Below are positions 26,401 through 38,099 of a DNA stretch of 64,000 bases, one piece after another; within the stretch, counting starts at the first letter, position 1; each line of letters begins with the position of its first letter. The stretch lies in the NCBI GenBank assembly GCA_030998225.1, contig JAPYXD010000755.1, forward strand, positions 2,418,001 to 2,482,000. The letters run 5' to 3'. A model generated the notes under the pieces. That model made no database searches, had not been told where the DNA came from, and saw only the letters and a list, made by a program, of their open reading frames with translations. Position numbers and translations under genes: made by a program. Origin of the DNA: Diplolepis rosae (Eukaryota; Arthropoda; Insecta; Hymenoptera; Diplolepididae).

Positions 26401-27720
26401 TTAAAACAAATATGAATTTAAATTTGAGTTTTCGCAGCGAAACCAAAATTATGAAAGTTTGACCCGGGTAAGCCATTTGTTGACAAACTCGTTAAATTAT
26501 CTCTTAAACTGAGAACGTGGTCAGAAAAAAGACTTTGGTTTTGAATTGAAGATACATTGTGCTATATTAAAAAATATATAAATTTTAATTTGTGTTTGCG
26601 GAGCGAAACCAAAATTATGAAAGTTTGACCTGGGGAAGCCATTTGTTGACAAACTCGTTACATTATCTCTTAAACTGAGAACGTGGCCTAAAAAAAGAAT
26701 TTGGTTTTTAATTGAAGATACATTGTGCCATATTAAAAAAAATATAAATTGAAATTCGAGTTTGCGGAGCGGAACCAAAATTAGGAATGTTTGTCCCGGG
26801 GAAGCCATTTGCTGATAAACTCGTTAAATTATCACTTAAATTGAAAACGTGGCCTAAAAAAAAACTTCGGTTTTAGATTGCAGATACATTGTGCAATATT
26901 AAAACAAATATGAATTTAAATTTGAGTTTTCGGAGCGAAACCAAAATAATGAAAGTTTGTCCCGGGGAAGCCATTTGTTGACACACTCGTTACATTATCA
27001 CTTAAATTGAAAACATGGACTAACGAAAGTCTTTGGTTTTGAATTACAGATACATTGTGCTGTATTAAAAAAAATATAAATATAAATTTGTGTTTGCGTT
27101 GCGAAACGAAAATTATGAAAGTTTGACCTGGGGAAGCCGTTTCTGGTCAAACTCGTCAAATTATCTCCAGAACTCACAACGTGGCCTAACCAAAGTCTTT
27201 GGTTTTGAACTGCAGATACATTGTGGGATACTAAAAAAAAATATAAATTCAAATTTGAGTTTGCGGAGCGAAACCAAAATTATGAAAGCTTGCCCTGGGA
27301 AAGCCGATTCTGGACAAACTCGTCGAATTATCTCGAGAACTAAGAAAGTGGCCAAACGAAAGACTTTGGTTTTAAATTGAAGATACATTGTGCCATATGA
27401 AAAAAAATATAAATTCGAGTTTGCGGAGCGGAAACAAAATTATGAAAGTTTGCCCTGGGAAAGCCGTTTCTGGACAAACTCGTCGAATTATCTCGAGAAC
27501 TAAGAAAGTGGCCAAACGAAAGACTTTGGTTTTAAATTGAAGATACATTGTGCCATATGAAAAAAAATATAAATTCGAGTTTGCGGAGCGGAAACAAAAT
27601 TATGAAAGTTTGCCCTGGGAAAGCCGTTTCTGGACAAACTCGTCGAATTATCTCGAGAACTAAGAAAGTGGCCAAACGAAAGACTTTGGTTTTAAATTGA
27701 AGATACATTTTGGGATATTA
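22750..27720 (+). repeat. Tandem duplication unit g1 (~4.97 kb)
   Basis: About 30 monomers, directly followed by a second copy. Matching rare markers are GTATAAATTT (22,760 and 27,728), CACATGGG (23,311 and 28,276), GCCATATTAAAAAA with TAAAACTCAA (24,073 and 29,038), AACCAGAATTATG (24,951 and 30,081), GATTCGGGGAAGCC (25,301 and 30,432), CCCGGAGAAGCC (26,131 and 31,263) and AAACATGGACTAACG (27,011 and 32,144). The offset is about 4,966 bases up to about 24.2 kb and 5,130-5,133 afterwards, so the copies differ by one monomer. The last 0.4 kb of this unit (160 bp variants) has no counterpart in the second copy. Confidence 0.88.
27308..27709 (+). repeat. Two identical tandem 160 bp short monomers
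   Basis: Bases 27308-27549 equal bases 27468-27709 by direct reading, so a 160 bp unit is repeated without a difference across 242 aligned bases. Both carry the six-base deletion before AATTCGAGTTTGCGGAGCGG. Exact identity against a background of diverged monomers marks a very recent event. Confidence 0.9.
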
Positions 27721-28543
27721 AAAAAAAGTATAAATTTAAATTTGAGTTTGCGGCGCGAAACCAAAATTATGAAAGTTTCCCTGGGAAAGCCGTTTCTGGA
27801 CAAACTCGTCGAATTATCTCTAGAACTAAGAAAGTGGCCAAACGAAAGACTTTGGTTTTAAATTGAAGATACATTGTGGGATATTAAAAAAAATATAAAT
27901 TCAAATTCGAGTTTGCGGAGCGGAAACAAAATTATGAAAGTTTGTCCCGGGGAAGCCATTTGCTGATAAACTCGTTGAATTATAACTTAAATTGAAAACG
28001 TGGCATAACAAAAGTCTCTGGTTTTGAATTGCAGATACATTGTGTTCTATTAAAAAAAATATAAATTTAAATTTGAGTTTGCGGCGCGAAACCAAAATTA
28101 TGAAAGTTTGCCCTGGGAAAGCCGTTTCTGGACAAACTCGTCGAATTATCTCTAGAACTAAGAAAGTGGCCAAACGAAAGACTTTGGTTTTAAATTGAAG
28201 ATACATTGTGGGATATTAAAAAAAATATAAAAATAAATATGTGTTTGCGGAGCGAAACCAAAATTATGAAAGTTTCACATGGGAAAGCCTTTTCTGGACA
28301 AACTCGTTGTATTTATCTCGAGAACTAAGAAAGTGGCCAAACGAAAGACTTTGGTTTTAAATTGAAGATACATTGTGGGATATTAAAAAAAATATAAATT
28401 CAAATTTGAGTTTCGGAGCGAAACCAAAATTATGAAAGTTTGACCCGGGGAAGCCATTTGTTGACAAACTCGTTAAATTATCTCTTAAACTGAGAACGTG
28501 GTCTAAAAAAAGACTTTGGTTTTGAATTGCAGATACATTGTGC

Positions 28544-28571
28544 TATATTAAAAAAAATATAAATTTAAATT
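28544..28571 (+). other. A/T-only tract within the monomer (reference copy)
   Basis: Twenty-eight consecutive A/T bases made of an A-run and an ATAAATTTAAATT segment. Every monomer has an equivalent. The A-run varies by a few bases, and many copies carry the perfect 12-base palindrome AAATTTAAATTT. A-tracts of this kind are intrinsically bent or stiff, so this could help position nucleosomes; that function is inferred. It is also the main site of small indels between monomers. Confidence 0.85.
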
Positions 28572-28609
28572 CGAGTTTGCGGAGCGAAACCAAAATTATG
28601 AAAGTTTGA

Positions 28610-28615
28610 CCCGGG
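28610..28615 (+). other. Conserved CCCGGG in the G/C core (reference copy)
   Basis: The most G/C-rich part of an otherwise A/T-rich monomer contains CCCGGG (the SmaI/XmaI site) in a large share of copies. Variant cores CCTGGGG, CCCTGGG, CACATGGG and CACGGGG lose it. It supplies a CpG in a regular position, together with the CpGs in GCGGAGCG and CTCGTT, so it would make a practical methylation and restriction-ladder marker. No protein-binding role can be read from it. Confidence 0.8.
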
Positions 28616-29259
28616 GAAGCCATTTGTTGACAAACTCGTTAAATTATCTCTTAAACTGAGAACGTGGTCTAAAAAAAGACTTTGGTTTTGAATTGCAGAT
28701 ACATTGTGCTATATTAAAAAAAATATAAATTTAAATTTGTTTGCGGAGCGAAACCAAAATTATGAAAGTTTGACCTGGGGAAGCCGTTTCTGGTCAAACT
28801 CGTCAAATTATCTCGAGAACTAAGAACGTGGCCTAACGAAAGTCTTTGGTATTGAACTGCAGATACATTGTTCTATATTAAAAAAAATATAAATTCAAAT
28901 TCGAGTTTGCGGAGCGGAACCAAAATTAGGAAAGTTTGACCCGGGGAAGCCATTTGCTGATAAACTCGTTAAATTATAACTTAAATTGAACACGTGGCCT
29001 AAAAAAAGGCTTCGGTTTTAAATTGAAGATACATTGTGCCATATTAAAAAAAATATAAAACTCAAATTTTTGTTTGCGGAGCGAAACCAAAATTATGAAA
29101 GTTTGACCCGGGGAAGCCGTTTCTGGTCAAACTCGTCAAATTATCTCGAGAACTAAGAACATGGCCTAACGAAAGTCTTTGGTATTGAACTGCAGATACA
29201 TTGTGCTATATTAAAAAAAATATAAATTCAAATTCGAGTTTGCGGAGCGAAAACAAAAT

Positions 29260-29430
29260 TATGGAAGTTTGCCCTGGGAAAGCCGTTTCTGGACAAACTC
29301 GTCAAATTATCTCTTAAACTGAGAACGTTGTCAGAAAAAAGACCTTGGTTTTGAATTGCCGATACATTGTGCTCAATTAAAAAAAAATATAAATTTAAAT
29401 TTGAGTTTGCGGAGCGTAACCAAAATTATG
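29260..29430 (+). repeat. Extra monomer in unit g2
   Basis: At the corresponding place in unit g1 (after about 24.28 kb) the array goes straight from a GAACCAAAATTAGG monomer into GCTGATAAACTCG. Here an added monomer carries GAGAACGTTGTCAGAAAAAA, GACCTTGG, TTGCCGATAC and GTGCTCAATT. This combination matches the monomer 829 bases downstream (starting at 30150), five monomers away, so the likely donor is local. Confidence 0.75.
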
Positions 29431-32399
29431 AAAGTTTGTCTGGGGAAGCCATTTGCTGATAAACTCGTTAAATTATCTCGAGAACTAAGAACGTGGCCTA
29501 ACAAAAGTCTTTGGTTTTAAACTGCAGATACATTGTGGGATATTAAAAAAAATGTAAATTTAAATTTGTGTTTGCGGAGCGAAACCAAAATTGTGAAAGT
29601 TTGACCTGGGGAGGCCGTTTCTGGTCAAACTCGTCAAATTATCTCGAGAACTAAGAACGTGACCTAACGAAAGTCTTTGGTTTTGAACTGCAGATACAAT
29701 GTGCTATATTAAAAAAAATATAAATTTAAATTCGAGTTTGCGGAGCGAAACCAAAATTAGGAAAGTTTGACTGGGGAAGCCATTTGCTGATAAACTCGTC
29801 AAATTATCTCTTAAACTGAGAAATTGGCCTAAAAAAAAACTTCGGTTTTGAATTGCAGATAAATTGTGCTATATTAGAAAAAATGTGAATTTAAATTCGA
29901 GTTTGTGGAGCGGAACCAAAATTAGGAACGTTTGTTCCGGGGAAGCCATTTGCTGATAAACTCGTTAAATTATAACTTAAATTGAAAACATGACCTAACG
30001 AAAGTCTTTGGTTTTGAATTGCAGATACATTGTGGGATATTAAAAAAAATATAAATTCAAATTTGAGTTTGCGGAGCGAAACCAGAATTATGAAAGTTTG
30101 ACCTGGGAAAGGCATTTGTTGACAAACTCGTTAAATTATCTCTTAAACTGAGAACGTTGTCAGAAAAAAGACCTTGGTTTTGAATTGCCGATACATTGTG
30201 CTCAATTAAAAAAAATATAAATTTAAATTTGAGTTTGCGGAGCGAAACCCAAATTATGAAAGTTTGACCTGGGGAAGCCATTTGTTGATAAACTCGTTAA
30301 ATTATCTCTCAAAATTAGAAAGTGGTCTAAAAAAAGACTTTGTTTTTGAATTTAAGATACATTCTGCTCTATTAAAAAAAATATAAATTCAAATTCGAGT
30401 TTGCGGAGCGGTAACAAAATTATGAAAGTTTGATTCGGGGAAGCCGTTTCTGGACAAACTCGTTAAATTATCTCTTAAACTGAGAACATGGTCTAAAAAA
30501 AGACTTTGGTTTTAAATTGAAGATACATTGAGCTATATTAAAAAAATATGAATTTAAATTCGAGTTTGCGGAGCGAAACCAAAATTATGATAGTTTGTCC
30601 CGGGGAAGCCATTTTGCTGATAAACTCGTTGAATTATAACTTAAATTGAAAACGTGGCCTAAAAAATGTCTTTGTTTTTGATTTGCAGATACATTGTGCT
30701 ATATTAAAAAAAATATAATTTTAAATTTGAGTTTGCGGAGCGAAACCAAAATTATGAAAGTTTGACCCGGGGAAGCCATTTGTTGACAAACTCGTTAAAT
30801 TATCTCTTAAACTGAGAACGTGGTCTAAAAAAAGACTTTGGTTTTAAATTGAAGATACATTGTGCTATATTAAAAAAAATATAAATTCAAATTCGAGTTT
30901 GCGGAGCGGAACCAAAATTAGGAAAGTTTGACCCGGGGAAGCCGTTTCTGGACAAACTCGTCAAATTATCTCGAGAACTAAGAACGTGGCCTAACGAAAG
31001 TCTTTGGTTTTGAACTTCGGATACATTGTGCTATATTAAAAAAAATATGAATTTAAATTTGAGTTTGCGGAGCGAAACCAAAATTATGAAAGTTTGACCC
31101 GGGTAAGCCATTTGTTGACAAACTCGTTAAATTATCTCTTAAACTGAGAACGTGGTCTAAAAAAGACTTTTGTTTTTAATTGAAGATACATTGTGCCATA
31201 TTAAAAAATATATAAATTGAAATTCGAGTTTGCGGAGCGGAACCAAAATTAGGAAAAATTGTCCCGGAGAAGCCATTTGCTGATAAACTCCTCAAATTAT
31301 CACTTAAATTGAAAACGTGGCCTTACTAAAGTCTTTGGTTTTGAATTGCAGATACATTGTGCTATATTAAAAAAAATATGAATTTAAATTCGAGTTTGCG
31401 GAGCGAAACCAAAATTATGAATATTTGACCCGGGGAAGCCATTTGTTGACAAACTCGTTAAATTATCTCTTAAACTGAGAACGTGGTCTAAAAAAAGACT
31501 TTGGTTTTAAATTGCAGATACATTGTGCTATATTAAAAAAAATATAAATTTAAATTTGAGTTTGCGGAGCGAAACCAAAATTATGAAAGTTTGACCTGGG
31601 GAAGCCATTTGTTGACAAACTCGTTAAATTATCTCTTAAACTGAGAACGTGGTCTAAAAAAAAACTTTGGTTTTGAATTGCAGATACATTGTGCTCTATT
31701 AAAAAATATATAAATTTCAATTTGTGTTTGCGGAGCGAAACCAAAATTATGAAAGTTTGACCTGGGGAAGCCATTTGTTGACAAACTCGTTACATTATCT
31801 CTTAAACTGAGAACGTGGTCTAAAAAAAGACTTTGTTTTTTAATTGAAGATACATTGTGCTATATTAAAAAAAATATAAATTCAAATTCGAGTTTGCGGA
31901 GCGGAACCAAAATTAGGAATGTTTGACCCGGGGAAGCCATTTGCTGATAAACTCGTTAAATTATCACTTAAATTGAAAACGTGGCCTAAAAAAAAACTTC
32001 GGTTTTAGATTGCAGATACATTGTGCAATATTAAAAAAAAAAATGAATTTAAATTCGAGTTTGCGGAGCGAAACCAAAATTATGAATGTTTGACCCGGGG
32101 AAGCCATTTGTTGACAAACTCGTTAAATTATCACTTAAATTGAAAACATGGACTAACGAAAGTCTTTGGTTTTGAATTACAGATACATTGTGCTGTATTA
32201 AAAAAAATATAAATATAAATTTGTGTTTGCGTTGCGAAACGAAAATTATGAAAGTTTGACCTGGGGAAGCCGTTTCTGGTCAAACTCGTCAAATTATCTC
32301 CAGAACTAAGAACGTGGCCTAACAAAAGTCTTTGGTTTTGAAATGGAGATACATTGTGGGATATTAAAAAAAAATATAAATTTAAATTTGAGTTTGCGG

Positions 32400-33300
32400 A
32401 GCGAAACCAAAATTATGAAAGTTTGCCCTGGGAACGCCGATTCTGGACAAACTCGTTGAATTATCTCGAGAACTAAGAACGTGGCCAAAAAAAAGACTTG
32501 GGTTTTAAATTAAACAAACATTGCGGGATATTAAAAAAAATATAAATTCAAATTATAGTTAGCGGAGCGAAACCAAAATTATGAATGTTTGACCCGGGGA
32601 AGCCATTTGATGACAAACTCGTTAATGTATCTCTTAAAATGAGTACGTGGTCTAAAAAAATACTTTTGTTTTAAATTGAAGATACTTTGTGCTATATTAA
32701 AAAAAATATAAATTTAAATTTAGCTTTGCGGAGCGAAACCAAAATTAGGAAAGTTTGACCTGGGGAAGCCATTTGTTGACAAACTCGTCAAATTATCTTG
32801 AGAACTAAGAACGTGGCCTAACGAAAGTCTTTGGTATTGAACTGCAGATACATTTCGCTATATTAAAAAAAATATGACTTTAAATTTGAGTTTGCGGAGC
32901 GAAACCAAAATTATGAAAGTTTGACCTGGGGAAGCCATTTGTTGACAAACTCGTTAAATTATCTCTTAAACTGAGAACGTGGTCTAAAAAAAGACTTTGG
33001 TTTTGAATTGCAGATACATTGTGCTATATTAAAAAAAATATAAATTGAAATTCGAGTTTGCGGAGCGGAACCAAAATTAGGAATGTTTGTCCCGGGGAAG
33101 CCATTTGCTGATAAACTCGTTAAATTATCACTTAAATTGAAAACGTGGCCTAAAAAAAAACTTCGGTTTTAGATTGCAGATACATTGTGCAATATTAAAA
33201 CAAATATGAATTTAAATTTGAGTTTTCGCATCGAAACTAAAATTAGGAAAGTTTGACCCGGGGAAGCCATTTGTTGACAAACTCGTTAAATTATCTCTTA
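32400..33300 (+). repeat. Spacer-like mixed monomers between duplication blocks
   Basis: Five to six monomers that belong to neither the 4.97 kb pair to the left nor the 4.8-4.96 kb pair to the right. They include a GTGGCCAAAAAAAAGACTTG monomer with an ATTATAGTTAGCGGAGCG variant (also seen near 5.9, 6.2, 11.7, 41.0 and 46.8 kb) and a GTTAATGTATCTC variant. Only satellite is present. Confidence 0.75.
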
Positions 33301-36300
33301 AACTGAGAACGTGGTCTAAAAAAGACTTTGTTTTTGAATTGCTGATACATTGTGCTATATTAAAAAAAATATAACTTCAAATTCGAGTTTGCGGAGCGGA
33401 ACCAAAATTAGGAAAGTTTGTCTCGGGGAAGCCATTTGCTGATAAACTCGTCAAATTATCACGTAAATTGAAAACATCGACTAACGAAAGTCTTTGGTTT
33501 TGAATTACAGATACATTGTGCTATATTAAAAAAATATAAATTTAAATTTGAGTTTGCGGAGCGAAACCAAAATTATGAAAGCTTGCCCTGGGAAAGCCGA
33601 TTCTGGACAAACTCGTTGAATTATCTCGAGAACTAAGAACGTGGCCTAACAAAAGTCTTTGGTTTTGAACTGCAAATACATTGTTGGATACTAAAAAAAA
33701 ATATAAATTCAAATTTGAGTTTGCGGAGCGAAACCAAAATTATGAAAGCTTGCCCTGGGAAAGCCGATTCTGGACAAACTCGTTGAATTATCTCGAGAAC
33801 TAAGAAAGTGGCCAAACGAAAGACTTTGGTTTCAAATTGAAGATACATTGAGGGATATTAAAAAAATTTTAAATTAAAATTTGTGTTTCGGAGCGAAACC
33901 AAAATTATGAAAGTTTGACCCGGGGAAGCCATTTGTTGACAAACTCGTTAAATTATCTCTTAAACTGAAAACGTGGTCCAAAAAAGACTGGTTTTGAATT
34001 GCAGATACATTGTGCTATACTAAAAAAAATATAAATTTAAATTTGTGTTTGCGGAGCGAAACCAAAATTATGAAAGTTTGACCCGGGGAAGCGGTTTCTG
34101 GACAAACTCGTCAAATTATCTCGAGAACTAAGAACGTGGTCTAAAAAAAGACTTTGGTTTTAAATTGAAGATACATTGTGCTCTATTAAAAAATATATAA
34201 ATTGAAATTCGAGTTTGCGGAGCGGAAACAAAATTAGGAAAGTTGGACCCGGGGAAGCCCTTTGCTGATAAACTCGTTAAATTATAACTTAAATTGAACA
34301 CGTGGCCTAAAAAAAGGCTTCGGTTTTAAATTGAAGATACATTGTGCAATATTAAAAAATATATAAATTTAAATTTGTGTTTGCGGAGCGAAACCAAAAT
34401 TATGAAAGTTTGACCTGGGGAAGCCATTTGTTGACAAACTCGTTAAATTATCTCTTAAACTGAGAACGTGGTCTAAAAAAAGACTTTGGTTTAAAATTGA
34501 AGATACATTGTGCTATATTAAAAAAAAATATGAATTTAAATTCGAGTTTGCGGAGCGAAACCAAAATTATGAAAGTTTGCCCTGGGAAAGCCGATTCTGG
34601 ACAAACTCGTTGAATTATCTCGAGAACTAAGAAAGTGGCCAAACGAAAGACTTTGGTTTCAAATTGAAGACACATTGTGGGATATTAAAAAAATATAAAT
34701 TCAAATTTGAGTTTCGGAGCGAAACCAAAATTATGAAAGTTTGACCCGGGGAAGCCATTTGTTGACAAACTCGTTAAATTATCTCTTAAACTGAAAACGT
34801 GGTACAAAAAAAGACTGGTTTTGAATTGCAGATACATTGTGCTATACTAAAAAATATAAATTTAAATTTGTGTTTGCGGAGCGAAACCAAAATTATGAAA
34901 GTTTGCCCCGGGAAAGCCGATTCTGGACAAACTCGTTGAATTATCTCGAGAACTAAGAAAGTGGCCAAACGAAAGACTTTGGTTTTCAAATTGAAGACAC
35001 ATTCTGGGATATTAAAAAACATATAAATTAAAATTTAGCTTTGCGGAGCGAAAACAAAATTAGGAAAGTTTGACCTGGGGAAGCCATTTGTTGACAAACT
35101 CGTGAAATTATCTCTTAAACTGAGAATTTGGTCTAAAAGAATACTTGGGGTTTGAATTGGAGATAGATTGTGCTATATTAAAAAAAATATAAATTTAAAA
35201 TCGAGTTTGCGGATCGGAACCAAAATTAGGAAAGTTTGACCCCGGGAAGCCATTTGCTGATAAACTCGTTAAATTATCTCTTAAACTGAGAACGTAGTCT
35301 AAAAAAAGACTTTTGTTTTAAATTGAAGATACTTTGTGCTCTATTAAAAAATATATAAATTTAAATTTAGTTTGCGGAGCGAAACCAAAATTATAAAAGA
35401 TTTACCTGGGGAAGCCATTTGTTGACAAACTCGTTAAATTATCTCTTAAACTGAGAAATTGGTCTAAAAAAAGACTGGTTTTGAATTGCAGATACATTGT
35501 GCTATACTAAAAATAATAAAAATTTAAATTTGTGTTTGCGGAGCGAAACCAAAATTATGAAAGTTTGCCCTGGGAAAGCCATTTGTTGACAGTCTCGTTA
35601 AATTATCTCTTAAACTGAGAACGTGGTCAGAAAAAAGACTTTGGTTTTGAATTGCAGATACATTGTGCTATATTAAAAAAAATATGAATTTGAATTCGAG
35701 TTTGCGGAGCGAAACCAAAATTATGAAAGTTTGACCCGGGGAAGCCATTTGTTGACAAACTCGTTAAATTATCTCTTAAACTGAAAACGTGGTCTAAAAA
35801 AAGACTTTGGATTTGAATTGCAGATACATTGTGCTATACTAAAACAAATATAAGTTTAAATTAGTGTTTGCGGAGCGAAACCAAAATTATGAAAGTTTGC
35901 CCTGGGAAAGCCGATTCTGGACAAACTCGTTGAATTATCTCGAGAACTAAGAAAGTGGCCAAACGAAAGACTTTGGTTTTGAATTGAAGATACATTGTGG
36001 GATATTAAAAAAAATATAAATTCAAATTCGAGTTTGCGGAGCGAAACCAAAAATATGAAAGTTTGACCCGGGTAAGCCATTTGTTGACAAACTCGTTAAA
36101 TTATCTCTAAAAATAAGAACGTGGTCTAAAAAAAGACTTTGGTTTTGAATTGCAGATACATTGTGCTATACTAAAAAAAATATAAGTTTAAATTAGTGTT
36201 TGCGGAGCGAAACCAAAATTATGAAAGTTTGCCCTGGGAAAGCCGATTCTGGACAAACTCGTTGAATTATCTCGAGAACTAAGAAAGTGGCCAAACGAAA

Positions 36301-37900
36301 GACTTTGGTTTCAAATTGAAGATACATTGTGGGATATTAAAAAAAATATAAATTCAAATTTGAGTTTCGGAGCGAAACCACAATTATGAAAGTTTGACCC
36401 GGGGAAGCCATTTGTTGACAAACTCGTTAAATTATCTCTTAAAATGAAAACGTGGTCTAAAAAAAGACTTTGGTTTTGAATTGCAGATACATTGTGCTAT
36501 ATGAAAAAAAATATAAAAATAAATTTGTGTTTGCGGAGCGAAACGAAAATTATGAAAGTTTCACCTGGGAAAGCCTTTTCTGGACAAACTCCGCAAATTA
36601 TCTCGAGAACTAAGTACGTGGCCTAACAAAAGTCTTTGGTTTTGAACTGCAGATACAATGTGGGATATTAAAAAAAAATATGAATTTAAATTTGAGTTTC
36701 GCAGCGAAACCAAAATTATGAAAGTTTGACCCGGGGAAGCCATTTGTTGACAAACTCGTTAAATTATCTCTCAAACTGAGAAAGTGGTCTAAAAAAAGAC
36801 TTTGGTTTTGAATTGCAGATACATTGTGCTATATTAAAAGAAATATAAATTAGAATTAGTGTTTTCGGAGCGAAACCAAAATTATGAAAGTTTTTCCTGG
36901 GGAAGCCGGTTCTGGACAAACTCGTTAAATTATCTCTTAAACTGAGAACGTTGTCTAAAAAAAGGCTTTGGTTTTAAATTGAAGATACATTGTGCTGTAT
37001 TAAAAAAAAGTATAAATTTAAATTTGAGTTTGCGGCGCGAAACCAAAATTATGAAAGTTTGCCCTGGGAAAGCCGTTTCTGGACAAACTCGTCGAATTAT
37101 CTCGAGAACTAAGAAAGTGGCCAAACGAAAGGCTTTGGTTTTAAATGGAAGATACCTTGTGGGATATTAAAAAAAATATAAATTCAAATTTGAGTTTCGG
37201 AGCGGAAACAATATTAGGAAAGTTTGACCCTGGGAAGCCATTTGTTGACAAACTCGTTAAATTATCTCTTAAACTGAAAACGTGGTCTAAAAAAAGACTT
37301 TGGTTTTGAATTGCAGATACATTGTGCTACATTAAAAAAAATATAAATTTAAATTTGTGTTTGCGGAGCGAAACCAAAATTATGAATGTTTGACCTGGGG
37401 AAGCCGTTTGCTGATAATCTCGTTGAATTATAACTTAAATTGAAAACGTGGCCTAACAAAAGTCTCTGGTTTTGAATTTCAGATACATTGTGCTATATTA
37501 AAAAAAATATAAATTCAAATTCGAGTTTGCGGAGCGAAACCAAAATTATGAAAGTTTGCCCTGGGAAAGCCGTTTCTGGACAAACTCGTCGAATTATCTC
37601 GAGAACTAAGAAAGTGGCCAAACGAAAGACTTTGGTTTCAAATTGAAGACACATTGTGGGATATTAAAAAATATATAAATTAAAATTTAGCTTTGCGGTG
37701 CGAAAACAAAATTAGGAAAGTTTGACCTGGGGAAGCCATTTGTTGACAAACTCGTTAAATTATCACTTAAACTGAGAATGTGGTCAGAAAAAAAGTCTTT
37801 GGTTTTGAATTGCAGATACATTGTGCTATATTAAAAAAAATATGAATTCAAATTCGAGTTTGCGGAGCGAAACCAAAATTATGAAGGTTTGACCCGGGAA
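33300..37900 (+). repeat. Tandem duplication unit h1 (~4.8-4.96 kb)
   Basis: Markers shared with 38.1-42.85 kb are GAAAGCTTGCCCTGGG (33,581 and 38,385), GAAAACGTGGTCCAAAAAA (33,966 and 38,771), GCCCCGGGAAAGCC (34,905 and 39,874), TCGAGTTTGCGGATCGG (35,201 and 40,168), TTTCACCTGGGAAAGCC (about 36,562 and 41,525), AAAGTATAAATTT with GCGGCGCG (37,010 and 41,972), GCCGTTTGCTGATAATCTCG (37,392 and 42,354) and GAGAATGTGGTCAG (37,774 and 42,735). The offset is about 4,804 (29 monomers) on the left and about 4,962 (30 monomers) from 34.9 kb on. Similarity is weak between about 34.0 and 34.9 kb. Confidence 0.85.
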
Positions 37901-38099
37901 AGCCATTTGCTGATAAACTCGTTAAATTATCACTTAAATTGAAAATATGGCCTAACGAAAGTCTTTGGTTTTAAATTGAAGATACATTGTGCTATATTAA
38001 AAAATATATGAATTGGAATTCGAGTTTGCGGAGCGAAACCAAAATTATGAATGTTTGACCCGGGGAAGCCATTTGTTGACAAACTCGTTAAATTATCTC

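Larger units (their letters stand above)
28492..28657 (+). repeat. Reference monomer, 166 bp
   Basis: This copy is close to what I judge to be the commonest form and serves as a phase reference. It starts at GAGAACGTGG and ends at CTCTTAAACT, with the next copy starting at 28658. In order it holds a short A-rich inverted repeat (GTC, A-run, GAC), GGTTTTGAATTGCAGATAC, an uninterrupted A/T tract, TCGAGTTTGCGGAGCGAAAC, AAAATTATGAAAGTTTGA, the G/C core CCCGGGGAAGCC, and TTGTTGACAAACTCGTTAAA. A 166 bp unit is about the DNA length protected by a nucleosome plus linker histone, which is general knowledge of satellites and not something seen here. Because 166 leaves remainder 1 on division by 3, reading frames rotate from monomer to monomer. 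Confidence 0.93.
27720..32400 (+). repeat. Tandem duplication unit g2
   Basis: Second copy of 22.75-27.3 kb in the same order and orientation, beginning where the first ends. It contains one extra monomer at about 29,260-29,430. The two copies diverge after about 32.4 kb. Differences between copies are scattered single bases and A-run length changes. Confidence 0.88.
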
